DNA of 64,000 nt from Actimicrobium sp047621345 (GTDB lineage Bacteria > Pseudomonadota > Gammaproteobacteria > Burkholderiales > Burkholderiaceae_D): assembly GCA_047621345.1 (NCBI GenBank), contig JBLHLW010000008.1, positions 1-64,000 on the forward strand, given 5' to 3'. Within the stretch, counting starts at the first letter, position 1; the number at the start of each line of letters is the position of its first letter. The notes beneath the pieces are model-generated. The model saw only the letters and a list, made by a program, of their open reading frames with translations, searched no databases and was not told the DNA's origin. Shown here piece by piece: positions 6,124 through 14,905 of the stretch. The translations under genes were made by a program, and so were the position numbers.

Positions 6124-8544
6124 GTGAACGATAAAATTGTAGACGCCACCACACTGGTCGGATTTGACTTGCAGCAGGCGCCGTGCGGCCTGTTTTTGTT
6201 CAGTGATTCACTATTATTGCTTTCTGGAAATAAGACGTTCGCCGATATGCTGGGCGTCGATCGGGCCGAGCTCACTGGCAAGCCGCTAGATCAGTTATGG
6301 CCGCCAGCGATGCGGTTGGAATTTCACATGCGTGTCATGCCGCTGTTGAGCATGAACGGACATGTCGAAGAAATTGCACTGGTTATGCTCGCGGCAGATG
6401 GTGCCGAAATACCGATATTGTTCAATGCGGTGCGGCGACTCCATGACGGTATCGCCGTCACCGAATGCGTGGTGATCCGGATGCGGGAGCGCAAGCGGCT
6501 GGAAGATGAGCTGTTCCGCGTCAGAAAAGCGACCGAACAAATTCCGGGAGCGATCTACCAGTTTATCCTCGACGCCGACGGGACTTCCCGGTTTCCGTAT
6601 GCCAGTGAAGGAATTCGGCAAATTTACGAGGTCAGCCCGATGCAGTTGCAGCGCGATGCCAAACAGGCCTTTGCACGCATCCACCCGGAGGATCTCGGCC
6701 ATATCAACGAAGGTGTCCGGATATCCGCGCAAGGGCTCAGTCCGTGGCATCAACAATTCCGGGTCAATTTGCCCCGGCAGGGACTGCGCTGGCTTGAAGG
6801 CAGCGCAATCCCTGAGGCGCGCGAAAATGGCAGCGTGTTGTGGCACGGTTACTTGGTCGACATCACTGAGCGCAAGGCGCTAGAAATTGCGCGTGCGATA
6901 GAGCATGAACGTGCCCGCGTGACCTTGCGGTCGATTGGCGATGCCGTCATAACCACCGACCGGTTTGGTCTGGTCGAGTATCTCAATCCCGTGGCGGAAT
7001 CACTAACTGGCTGGCAATGCAATGAGGCGGTTGGCCAACCGGTCGACCATGTGTTTTATATTGTGCGACAGCACGATCGTGCACCTGCAAGCAATCCGGT
7101 GACGCGCTGTCTCGCAGAGGGGGCGATTATCGGCGCCACTCCAGACGCGCTGCTGATTGCCAGGCACGGTGCCGAATATGCTGTCGAGGACTCCGCCGCG
7201 CCAATATTCGGAGCGGATCGACGCGTCAGCGGCGTGGTGATGGTGTTTCGCGACGTCACGCATCAGCGCGTGTTACATCAGGAAGTCGAGCATCGCTCCC
7301 GTCACGACCATTTGACCGGCTTGCCGAACAGGCTGGAATTTGATCGCTTGCTGGCGCAGTTGTTTGTTTCGGCCCGTAACGGCGACGTCGAGCACGTCCT
7401 GTGCTTCATTGATCTGGATCGCTTCAAGGCGGTCAATGACAGTTGTGGCCACGCTGCAGGCGATCTGCTATTGGGGAAAGTATCGGATCTGCTGCGGCAG
7501 TGCGTGCGTACCTCGGACACAATAGCGCGCCTGGGAGGCGATGAATTTGCCATTTTGCTGCAAAAATGTGATGTGCCTGTTGCACAGCGGATTGCGCAGA
7601 CCATTTGCGATCGCATGATCGACATGCGATTTCTGTTCGACGGCAAGCAGTTTGATGTTGGCGCCAGTATCGGACTGGTCTTGCTGGATCGGCATTGGAC
7701 TAGTGCCGTGGAATTGCAGCAGGCGGCTGATCAGGCTTGTTTTGCGGCCAAAGCAGCCGGCCGGGGCCGCGTCTGTATCGGGGTTAGCTCCGGTTACCCA
7801 GCCATGGTGGGGCAGCAGTCATTGCCATGGGGCATTGTGCTGCAACAGGCGATCGATCAGGATCGTTTCGTCTTGTTCGCTCAACCGGTCTTGGCGCTGA
7901 CCGATCATCCTTGCCAGCATGTCGAAATTTTGTTGCGTCTCAGCGATGATAGTCAGACATTGGTGCTGCCGGATGCCTTCCTGCCTGCTGCAGAGCGGTG
8001 CGGTCTGGCTGTGATCATCGATCGCTGGGTAGTGGCAAAGACTTGCCAGTGGTTGGGTACCGAGTCGGGCCGGCGCATCACGAGCGTGGGGATCAATATT
8101 TCCGGCGCGTCGGTTATCGACCCTGATTTTCACGAATTTGTTATTGATATGCTTGCGTCGATCCCTTCCGCGAAAATTTTTTTCGAGATTTCCGAATCGG
8201 TCGCCCTTGAACACACGGCTCAGGCGCTGGTATTTTTTGATGCGGTACACGGTTGCGGCGCGCAGGTCGGCCTCGATGACGTCGGCCGTGGTCTGACGTC
8301 GATGGCTTATCTCAAACGCATGCCAGTGGATTACCTGAAGATCGACGGCGACGTTGTTACCAGTATGGCGACCGATATGGTGAATGGCGCAATGGTACGC
8401 AGCATCAACGAAATTGGCCATTTATTAGGCATGAAAACTGTCGCGGAGGGGGTGGAAAGTGACGCTGTCCTGCAGTTGTTGCGCGCAATGGGCGTCGATT
8501 ATGCGCAGGGATATCACCTTGGCGTGCCGCAGGCGATTTATTGA
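6124..8544 (+). CDS. PAS-PAS-PAS-GGDEF-EAL cyclic di-GMP enzyme
   Basis: An 806-residue cytosolic protein with no transmembrane segment. Three PAS-like domains occupy about 15-130, 140-255 (ending in a GYLVDITERK PAC tail) and 265-385. The GGDEF domain has intact LGGDEF near residue 471 and an RTSD inhibitory site exactly five residues before it. The EAL domain reads VEILLRL near 601 (EIL for EAL) but keeps the usual acidic and metal-binding positions: NISG, FEISES, LDDVG, LKIDGD, VAEGVES and AQGYHLG. Both cyclase and phosphodiesterase activity are therefore possible. The GTG start immediately follows the hydrolase stop codon, and no separate ribosome site is evident, which implies coupling. 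Function is inferred from domains. Confidence 0.9.
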   Translation: MNDKIVDATTLVGFDLQQAPCGLFLFSDSLLLLSGNKTFADMLGVDRAELTGKPLDQLWPPAMRLEFHMRVMPLLSMNGHVEEIALVMLAADGAEIPILFNAVRRLHDGIAVTECVVIRMRERKRLEDELFRVRKATEQIPGAIYQFILDADGTSRFPYASEGIRQIYEVSPMQLQRDAKQAFARIHPEDLGHINEGVRISAQGLSPWHQQFRVNLPRQGLRWLEGSAIPEARENGSVLWHGYLVDITERKALEIARAIEHERARVTLRSIGDAVITTDRFGLVEYLNPVAESLTGWQCNEAVGQPVDHVFYIVRQHDRAPASNPVTRCLAEGAIIGATPDALLIARHGAEYAVEDSAAPIFGADRRVSGVVMVFRDVTHQRVLHQEVEHRSRHDHLTGLPNRLEFDRLLAQLFVSARNGDVEHVLCFIDLDRFKAVNDSCGHAAGDLLLGKVSDLLRQCVRTSDTIARLGGDEFAILLQKCDVPVAQRIAQTICDRMIDMRFLFDGKQFDVGASIGLVLLDRHWTSAVELQQAADQACFAAKAAGRGRVCIGVSSGYPAMVGQQSLPWGIVLQQAIDQDRFVLFAQPVLALTDHPCQHVEILLRLSDDSQTLVLPDAFLPAAERCGLAVIIDRWVVAKTCQWLGTESGRRITSVGINISGASVIDPDFHEFVIDMLASIPSAKIFFEISESVALEHTAQALVFFDAVHGCGAQVGLDDVGRGLTSMAYLKRMPVDYLKIDGDVVTSMATDMVNGAMVRSINEIGHLLGMKTVAEGVESDAVLQLLRAMGVDYAQGYHLGVPQAIY

Positions 8545-8572
8545 TGCAGGCGATTTATTGATGCAGGCGATT
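8529..8572 (+). repeat. 17-bp tandem repeat spanning the stop codon
   Basis: The unit gcaggcgatttattgat occurs at 8529-8545 and 8546-8562 with a ten-base partial third copy to 8572. The first copy contains the stop codon of the GGDEF-EAL gene, so further copies would not alter the protein. It fills the short gap between two convergent genes and looks like a replication-slippage duplication. Confidence 0.9.
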
Positions 8573-8574
8573 GG

Positions 8575-9192
8575 CTAATCACCGTTCTCGATACCGCTTT
8601 CAGTAATTAGCGCCCGCAGCCGGATGTCGTGCGCTGCCGCCGTAAAATCACTGCGCGCGCAATCGAAGGCAATGCCGATCGTCGGGACCGATGGCAGCAA
8701 CGCCAGCGTGCGGTCATACATGCCACCGCCGTAACCGAGGCGGTAGCGTTGCGCGCTCACACCTACACACGGAATCAGAATGGCGTCCGGCACCAGCATG
8801 TTGCGCCGCCCGTCCGGGGCCGGCACCGGCACGCCGAAGGCATCCGGCGCCATTGGCTGGCCGGGGGTCCAGGCAGCAAACAGAAGCGGCGTCGCTGGTC
8901 CCGATGTGATCGGCAAGGCCAGTTGCACGCCTCGCGCTGCCAGTTGCCGATAGGCGTCGGTCAGGTCGGGTTCGCCGCGTATCGGCCAGTACACGGCTAG
9001 CGTTGCCGCGGTGCTGCCAGCTTGCCAGTTCAGCAGATGTTGACTGATGGCCTGGCAGGCCTTGGCGCGGTTGCTGTCTGTCAGCGTTTTGCGCAAGGCT
9101 AGCAACTGCCCGCGCAAAACCTCCTTATGCTGGGCGAGGTCGGCTTCGGAGCCGCTGCCCCCCCATGCTATGCTTGGTTCCGTTCGGTTCAT
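8575..9192 (-). CDS. fau: 5-formyltetrahydrofolate cyclo-ligase
   Basis: ATP-dependent conversion of 5-formyl-THF to 5,10-methenyl-THF, which returns stored folate to the one-carbon pool. The 205-residue product shows the family's basic N-terminal region (LRGQLLALRKTL), the AVYWPIRGEPD segment and the signature RLGYGGGMYDR ATP-binding loop followed by the IGIAFDCAR strand. Length is normal for the family. It is transcribed toward the GGDEF-EAL gene and is divergent from slt with a 34-base gap, so the two promoters must overlap. The N-terminal 20 residues are poorly conserved, and the exact start is less certain than the identity. Confidence 0.95.
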   Translation of the reverse strand: MNRTEPSIAWGGSGSEADLAQHKEVLRGQLLALRKTLTDSNRAKACQAISQHLLNWQAGSTAATLAVYWPIRGEPDLTDAYRQLAARGVQLALPITSGPATPLLFAAWTPGQPMAPDAFGVPVPAPDGRRNMLVPDAILIPCVGVSAQRYRLGYGGGMYDRTLALLPSVPTIGIAFDCARSDFTAAAHDIRLRALITESGIENGD

Positions 9193-9226
9193 GGCAAGTC
9201 AAATTCGTCAGTGAGGTTGCAGAGGT

Positions 9227-11179
9227 ATGTTTCAATTGAAATGGATAGCCGGCGTGGTACTCGCCGTTGCATCAACTGTAGCGATCGTGCCGGTTGCTCA
9301 GGCTAAAAGCCGCGTTGCCAGTTTCGTCAATGATGACGATGTGTTTATGGCGCTACGCGATGCCGCTCGCAGAGATGATGCCAGCATGGCCGCCGAGCTA
9401 GCGGATCGCCTGCCCAATTATGCCATTCCTTCCTACGTCGATTACTACCGCCTGAAACCACGTCTGTTGCAGGCCTCTAAGACTGAAATTCGCGCGTACC
9501 TGCGACGCTACGACGGCAGTGCGATCGCTGACCGCTTGCGCAATGACTGGTTGCTGATCTTGGGACAGCAGCGCGATTTCCTGACGTTCGACGAACAGTA
9601 CCCGTTGTTTGCGCTCGACGATGATCTGCAACTGAAATGCTATTCATTGCTGTCGCGTGCAAGCCGGGGTGAGCAGGTGGCGGTTCCTGCGCGGGCTCTG
9701 CTGGTATCGCCCAAGGATTATGGTGAGGCTTGCTCGTCGCTGATTGCCTGGCTGGCACAGACTGGTCAGTTCACAGCGGACGACCTGTGGTGGCAGTTGC
9801 GTCTGGCCAGTGAAACTAGTCAGGTCAACGCAGCGCGCCGCCTGGCAAAGCTGGTGCCGGTAAGCGAAGCGGAGATCGTTCAGGCCATTGAAAAAGCGCC
9901 GCTGGTGCTGGCACGCGGCGTCGGCAAGTCCACATCGACGCATCAGTTGTTCATCATGGCGCTAGGTCGAGTCGCGCGGACTAACCCCGAGCAAGCCGCC
10001 AGCGCACTGAGCAATGTTGAGTCGCAACTGAACGCGGACGAGCGTGCACTGGGCTGGTCCCAGATTGCGTTACAGGCGTCACTCAAGCTGATGCCGGAAG
10101 CCACCACGCTGTACTGGAGCCGCTCTACCGGAGCCTCGCTTTCTATTGACGGATACCAATGGCGTACGCGGATGGCGCTGCGTAACGGCGACTGGAAACT
10201 GATTCTTCAGTCCATCGATGCGATGCCTGCCGATTTGCGGGATGATGCCGCCTGGATTTACTGGCGTGGTCGCGCACTGGCCGCCACCGGCGACGTTACA
10301 GAAGCACAAAAATTATTCAGATCGATCTCTGATCAGACTAATTTCTACGGCCAATTGGCACTGGAAGACTTGGGTCAGAAGATCAATATCCCGATGCCGG
10401 GAGCGCCCTTGAGTGCGCAGGAAATCATCCCGCTGGCAGCCAATGCGGGCTTGGTCCGTGCGCTCAAGTTCTTCGATATGAACCTGCGTTTCGAAGCGGT
10501 ACGGGAGTGGAACTGGGAACTGCGCAGTCTGAATGAGCGTGAACATCTGGCCGCCGCTGAATTTGCGCGCCAGAGCAACGTGCTTGATCGCATGGTCAAC
10601 ACGTCCGATCGAACCAAGTCCGAACGCGATTTCACACAGCGTTTTCCGTCGCCGTTCCGCAAGTTCATGGTCACCAGCACCAGTGCGCTCGGACTCGACA
10701 TGGCATGGGTCTACGGCTTGATTCGGCAAGAGTCACGCTTCATCATGAATGCACGCTCGCACGTCGGTGCTTCCGGGTTGATGCAACTGATGCCCGCGAC
10801 GGCGCGCTACGTCGCCAAAAAAATTGGTATGACCGGCTTCGATCCGGATCAGGTAAATGAAGTCAGCACTAACATCGAGCTCGGCACCAACTACCTCAAC
10901 ATGGTGTTGGGAGATTTGGACGGTTCGCAGGCAATGGCCACTGCCGCCTATAATGCCGGCCCGGGGCGACCACGCAGTTGGCGCTCATCGCTGACGCGTT
11001 CGGTGGAAGGCGCCGTGTTTGCTGAATCGATCCCGTTTGCCGAGACCCGGGGTTACGTCAAGAACGTGTTGTCCAATGCGACGTACTATGCAGCCTTGTT
11101 CGAAGGCAAGCCGCAATCGCTAAAAGCGCGGCTCGGAATGGTGGCCCCAAAGGGGTTCGTGACCTCCGAGTTGCCTTGA
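9227..11179 (+). CDS. slt: Soluble lytic murein transglycosylase
   Basis: Periplasmic Slt70-type enzyme that cleaves peptidoglycan glycan strands with formation of 1,6-anhydro-muramyl ends. The 650-residue protein has a signal peptide (about residues 1-26, ending AQA), a long alpha-helical superhelix and a C-terminal lysozyme-like SLT domain. The catalytic Glu is near residue 502 in IRQESRF, followed by GASGLMQLMPATARYVA and TAAYNAGPGRPRSWR. Size matches the Slt70 class. It is transcribed away from the folate cyclo-ligase gene, with a weak gaggt ribosome site close to the ATG. Confidence 0.96.
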   Translation: MFQLKWIAGVVLAVASTVAIVPVAQAKSRVASFVNDDDVFMALRDAARRDDASMAAELADRLPNYAIPSYVDYYRLKPRLLQASKTEIRAYLRRYDGSAIADRLRNDWLLILGQQRDFLTFDEQYPLFALDDDLQLKCYSLLSRASRGEQVAVPARALLVSPKDYGEACSSLIAWLAQTGQFTADDLWWQLRLASETSQVNAARRLAKLVPVSEAEIVQAIEKAPLVLARGVGKSTSTHQLFIMALGRVARTNPEQAASALSNVESQLNADERALGWSQIALQASLKLMPEATTLYWSRSTGASLSIDGYQWRTRMALRNGDWKLILQSIDAMPADLRDDAAWIYWRGRALAATGDVTEAQKLFRSISDQTNFYGQLALEDLGQKINIPMPGAPLSAQEIIPLAANAGLVRALKFFDMNLRFEAVREWNWELRSLNEREHLAAAEFARQSNVLDRMVNTSDRTKSERDFTQRFPSPFRKFMVTSTSALGLDMAWVYGLIRQESRFIMNARSHVGASGLMQLMPATARYVAKKIGMTGFDPDQVNEVSTNIELGTNYLNMVLGDLDGSQAMATAAYNAGPGRPRSWRSSLTRSVEGAVFAESIPFAETRGYVKNVLSNATYYAALFEGKPQSLKARLGMVAPKGFVTSELP

Positions 11180-11214
11180 TGAACCCCTCTGATTCACTGA
11201 ACGGATAACCTGTC

Positions 11215-12189
11215 ATGACCATGCATCATTCGAACGTACTGGTACTTGGCGGCACTGGCTTTATCGGCTCGCACCTGATTGCGCAGCTGGTGGCCCAGGG
11301 TCGTCACGTGATCGTGCCGACCCGGCGCGCCATTCGCGCCCGACATTTGGCGGTTCTGCCGACCATCGAGATTGTCGAAGCCGATATCCATCAGGAGCAA
11401 GCGCTAGCAAAGCTGATGCGCCGTACCGATGCCGTCATCAATCTGGTGGGCATTCTGCACTCGCGTCCCGGCACCGGCGCGGCCCGTTACGGTCCGGACT
11501 TCGCAAGAGCCCATGTCGAATTGCCGATCCGCGTCGTTGCCGCGTGCGGCGTGGCCGGCGTCAAGCGCTTCCTGCACATGAGTGCGCTGGGTGCCGATCG
11601 CAATGCCCCATCGATGTACCTGCGCTCGAAGGCCGCCGGCGAAGATGCGGCGTTGTCGCATCCGGCGGTAGCCACGACGGTATTTCGGCCATCTGTGGTG
11701 TTTGGTGAAGATGATGCCTTTCTCAACATGTTTGCCGCGATGCAGCGCTGGTTCCCTGTCATTCCGCTGGGCGGTGCCGATGCGCGCTTTCAGCCGATTT
11801 ACGTCGAGGATGTGGCGCAGGCGTTTGTCAATGCACTCGACAACCAGCACACGGTGGGCAAGGTGTATGAGCTCGCTGGTCCCGATATTTTCACTTTGCG
11901 CGAACTGGTGCAGCTGGCCGGACGCGCTTCCGGACATCCGCGTCCGGTGATCGGCTTGCCGCCGGCGCTCGCGCGCTTGCAGGCGAGGGTACTGGAACTG
12001 GCTCCGGGCGGGCCGGTCATGAGTCGCGACAACCTCGACTCCATGAAAGCCGATAACGTCGCGCGCGGGCCGATCGCACCCGAGCTCGGTATCACGCCAC
12101 ATGCCCTCGAAGCGATCGCTGTACGTTATCTGGGCGAGGCGGGTGCCCGCAGTCACTTCGACCAGTACCGTATTCGTGCCAAACGCTGA
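11215..12189 (+). CDS. NDUFA9-like atypical short-chain reductase, NAD(P)-binding
   Basis: A 324-residue extended or atypical SDR of the complex I NDUFA9-like family. The Rossmann motif VLVLGGTGFIGSHL is at the N-terminus, and FLHMSALGAD and the YLRSK segment supply the SDR Ser and Tyr-x-x-x-Lys-like positions. The C-terminal half resembles NmrA/epimerase proteins. In bacteria these are annotated as complex I NDUFA9 subunit family or NAD-dependent epimerase proteins, and no firm substrate is known; a role with quinones or NADH oxidation is speculative. No nuo genes are in the window. A second in-frame ATG at 11221 is equally possible as the start. It begins 35 bases after slt. Confidence 0.8.
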   Translation: MTMHHSNVLVLGGTGFIGSHLIAQLVAQGRHVIVPTRRAIRARHLAVLPTIEIVEADIHQEQALAKLMRRTDAVINLVGILHSRPGTGAARYGPDFARAHVELPIRVVAACGVAGVKRFLHMSALGADRNAPSMYLRSKAAGEDAALSHPAVATTVFRPSVVFGEDDAFLNMFAAMQRWFPVIPLGGADARFQPIYVEDVAQAFVNALDNQHTVGKVYELAGPDIFTLRELVQLAGRASGHPRPVIGLPPALARLQARVLELAPGGPVMSRDNLDSMKADNVARGPIAPELGITPHALEAIAVRYLGEAGARSHFDQYRIRAKR

Positions 12190-12220
12190 TTTTCCTTCAT
12201 CCACTTCACCCGGACCTCGT

Positions 12221-12946
12221 ATGCAAGCTACCGAACTCGATCCTGCTCTGTCACAAACTCTGGATGTTGCCGGCAAAATGCCGTTGAAACTAGTGATCGC
12301 CAACAAGCGGTATTCATCCTGGTCGATGCGGCCATGGCTGGTGCTCAAAGCGTTCGGCATTGCGTTCGAAGAGGTCAGGATTGGTCTGGATCGGCCCGAT
12401 ACCTCGTTGCAGATTTCCCATTATTCGGCGGCGGGCCGGGTGCCAGTGTTACTGGCCGGCGAGATTGCGGTATGGGATTCACTGGCAATCTGCGAGTATC
12501 TGGCGGAACAATTTCCTGAAAAAACAATGTGGCCGACCGACGTCGCCGCGCGTGCGCTGGCACGTTGCATCTGTGCCGAAATGCATGGCGGTTTTACGGG
12601 GCTGCGCAAGGCGATGTCAATGAACATCGGCGCCAAATTTCCCGGCAAGGGACGCACGCCAGAGGCACAGTCGGATCTCGGTCGCATCATTGAAATTTGG
12701 GAAACCTGTCTGGCACAATCCGGTCATCATCAGTTCCTGTTCGGGGAATTCTCGATTGCTGACGCGTACTACGCGCCGGTCGTCATGCGTTTGCAGACCT
12801 ACGGCGTGTCGCTAGCGCCAGCCTTGCAGGCGTATGCCGATCGGGTTACAGCCCATCCGGCGGTGGCACAATGGATTGCCGAGGCGCTGCTCGAGACCGA
12901 CCGGATCGAAAAATATGACCTCTATCCGGATCTGCCGGCTATCTGA
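12221..12946 (+). CDS. Glutathione S-transferase family protein
   Basis: A 241-residue cytosolic GST-fold protein. The N-terminal thioredoxin-like domain has LVIANKRYSSWSMRPWLVLKAFG, in which Ser replaces the Cys of other GSTs, and the cis-Pro glutathione-binding segment GRVPVLLAGEIAVWDSLAICEYL. A helical C-terminal domain follows (FSIADAYYAPVVMRL). The substrate is unknown; the family detoxifies electrophiles or reduces dehydroascorbate and peroxides. Two starts are possible: ATG 12221, used here, and ATG 12278, which begins right at the fold (MPLKLVIANK). Neither has a good ribosome site. It lies 6 bases before cca and probably shares its transcript. Confidence 0.88.
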   Translation: MQATELDPALSQTLDVAGKMPLKLVIANKRYSSWSMRPWLVLKAFGIAFEEVRIGLDRPDTSLQISHYSAAGRVPVLLAGEIAVWDSLAICEYLAEQFPEKTMWPTDVAARALARCICAEMHGGFTGLRKAMSMNIGAKFPGKGRTPEAQSDLGRIIEIWETCLAQSGHHQFLFGEFSIADAYYAPVVMRLQTYGVSLAPALQAYADRVTAHPAVAQWIAEALLETDRIEKYDLYPDLPAI

Positions 12947-12952
12947 CGACCG

Positions 12953-14122
12953 ATGAAGATCTACACCGTTGGCGGTGCCGTGCGCGATGCCTTGCTCGGG
13001 TTGCCGGTCAAGGACAGGGATTATGTGGTGGTTGGTGCAACGCCTGAAGCGATGGTGGCGCTTGGCTACACGCCCGTCGGCAGGGATTTTCCGGTCTTCC
13101 TGCATCCGCGCACGCATGAAGAATATGCATTGGCACGCACCGAACGCAAGACCGCGCCGGGATACCGGGGATTCGTCTTCCACGCTGCCGGGGACGTCAC
13201 GCTGGAGCAGGATCTGGCCCGGCGCGATCTGACCATCAATGCGATTGCACGGGCTGAAGATGGCACGCTGATCGACCCGTATGATGGCCGTGCTGATCTC
13301 GCCCGTAAATTATTTCGTCACGTCTCCGAGGCCTTCGCCGAAGATCCGGTGCGGATTTTGCGAGTGGCCCGTTTTGCCGCCCGATTCAGCGAGTTTTCTG
13401 TTGCGCCCGAGACCAACCTCCTGATGCAACGCATGGTGGCCACCGGAGAAGTCGACGCGCTGGTGCCCGAGCGGGTCTGGCAAGAACTGGCGCGCGGGTT
13501 GATGGAGCAACGGCCGTCACGCATGTTCTGCGTGCTGCGCGACTGCGATGCACTGGCGCATCTGCTGCCCGAAGTCGATGGGGACGCAGCGGTGATGGCG
13601 TTGCTTGATCGCGCCGCACAGCAGGAACTGACGCTGCCAGTGCGGGTCGCCATACTGTTGCACGATGCGGCCAACGGCGAGACTGCAGAGCGCACGCAAC
13701 GGGCCGACATCATCGCGGCACGCCTGAAAATGCCAGGCGAATGTCGCGATCTGGCCGTCATGGTGGCGCGTGATGGCCGCACCGTGGCTGACGCGCTAGC
13801 GTTGCCCGCTGAGGCCATCGTGAGCCTGATCGAACGCTGCGACGGCTTGCGCAAGCCGCAGCGGTTCGATGAGATGTTGTCCGCAGTACGTTGTATTGTG
13901 CAAGGTGACGCGGCAAGTCCAAGCCTTGCCTACGCGCCAGCAGTCCTGCTCGGTGCCGCGCTGGCGGCAGCCCGCGGCGTACCCGCTGGCGTGATTGCCG
14001 CCCGTTTGGGTGCAGATCCGCAGGCCATTGCACAGGCTGTACGAAGCGCCCGCATTGAGGCCGTGGCGCGGGTTATCGGTGCCGGCAACCGCTCTGACGC
14101 CGCACCGCAACAGAATAACTGA
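12953..14122 (+). CDS. cca: CCA tRNA nucleotidyltransferase with degenerate HD domain
   Basis: Adds or repairs the 3'-CCA end of tRNA. The class II polymerase head is complete: YTVGGAVRDALLG, the metal-binding KDRDYVVVGA aspartates, the RRDLTINAIA motif, DPYDGRADL and the EDPVRILRVARFAARF neck. The 389-residue length is shorter than the 412 of E. coli. In the C-terminal HD domain one HD pair remains (LLHDAAN, near residues 237-238), but the histidine-rich segment found in E. coli Cca is replaced by ERTQRADIIAARL, and the later His-Asp reads ARDG. The phosphohydrolase activity is probably lost, while CCA addition should be intact. Confidence 0.95.
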   Translation: MKIYTVGGAVRDALLGLPVKDRDYVVVGATPEAMVALGYTPVGRDFPVFLHPRTHEEYALARTERKTAPGYRGFVFHAAGDVTLEQDLARRDLTINAIARAEDGTLIDPYDGRADLARKLFRHVSEAFAEDPVRILRVARFAARFSEFSVAPETNLLMQRMVATGEVDALVPERVWQELARGLMEQRPSRMFCVLRDCDALAHLLPEVDGDAAVMALLDRAAQQELTLPVRVAILLHDAANGETAERTQRADIIAARLKMPGECRDLAVMVARDGRTVADALALPAEAIVSLIERCDGLRKPQRFDEMLSAVRCIVQGDAASPSLAYAPAVLLGAALAAARGVPAGVIAARLGADPQAIAQAVRSARIEAVARVIGAGNRSDAAPQQNN

Positions 14123-14206
14123 GGCAGTTCAAGCCACACCTGAAAACATGGCCTACAATGCGTTGTGCACTGCACCACAGTCTGCGCATTTTTTATAGGA
14201 ACCACC

Positions 14207-14887
14207 ATGAATCCATCGGTTATTTCCGCACCCGGTCACCCTCAGCCTGACGCACACCCGGACATTCAACCGACCGTGCGTGTCAAAGAATTGTCCGAAC
14301 GCGATCGCCGTCGCATGCTGATGCATTTTCTGGCGCTCGGCGAAAGCGACCGCTTGCTGCGCTTCGGCACGGCATTGCCCGACGAACTCATTACCCGGTA
14401 TGTTCAAAAGCTTGATTTCGTGCGCGATACCCTGTTCGGCGTCTATGACAACGATCTGAGATTGATCGGCGTCGGTCACTTGGCCTTTGCGCCGAGGGAT
14501 GCCGTGCCGACCGGTGCCGATGCGACAACCAAGGAACGGATTGCCGAGTTTGGTTTGTCCGTCTCCGATTCAGCACGTGGCAAAGGCGTAGGCACCAAAC
14601 TGTTTGAGCGCGCCGCGATCCACTGTCGCAATGCGGATGTCGACACGCTGTACATGCATTGCCTGTCATCGAACCAGACCATGATCCGGATTGCCCGCAA
14701 GGCGGGCATGCAGATACGTCGTTCGTATGGTGAGGCCGATGCTTACCTGAAATTGCTACCGGCGAATGCGTCTAGCGTGATGCTCGAAGCGGTGCAGGAA
14801 CAAGTTGCCCAGTTCGACTATGCCTACAAGGCCAATAACCGGGCGGCGATCAAGTGGTTGAATAGTTTTCTTCCGAGATACAAATAA
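14207..14887 (+). CDS. GNAT-family N-acetyltransferase
   Basis: A 226-residue GNAT-fold acyltransferase of unknown substrate. The core shows the acetyl-CoA pyrophosphate-binding SDSARGKGVGTKLFERAAIHC motif (R-x-x-G-x-G type), then a SSNQTMIRIARKAGM segment typical of motif B. An N-terminal extension of about 30 residues is Pro- and His-rich and probably disordered. The ATG at 14207 is preceded by an aggaa ribosome site. A TACAAT hexamer at 14154-14159 could be its -10 element, with no clear -35. It runs convergently with the lrp-type gene, and only 18 bases separate them. The family is certain; the target could be a small molecule or a protein. Confidence 0.82.
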   Translation: MNPSVISAPGHPQPDAHPDIQPTVRVKELSERDRRRMLMHFLALGESDRLLRFGTALPDELITRYVQKLDFVRDTLFGVYDNDLRLIGVGHLAFAPRDAVPTGADATTKERIAEFGLSVSDSARGKGVGTKLFERAAIHCRNADVDTLYMHCLSSNQTMIRIARKAGMQIRRSYGEADAYLKLLPANASSVMLEAVQEQVAQFDYAYKANNRAAIKWLNSFLPRYK

Positions 14888-14905
14888 CGGTTGTCGAACA
14901 GCGCG

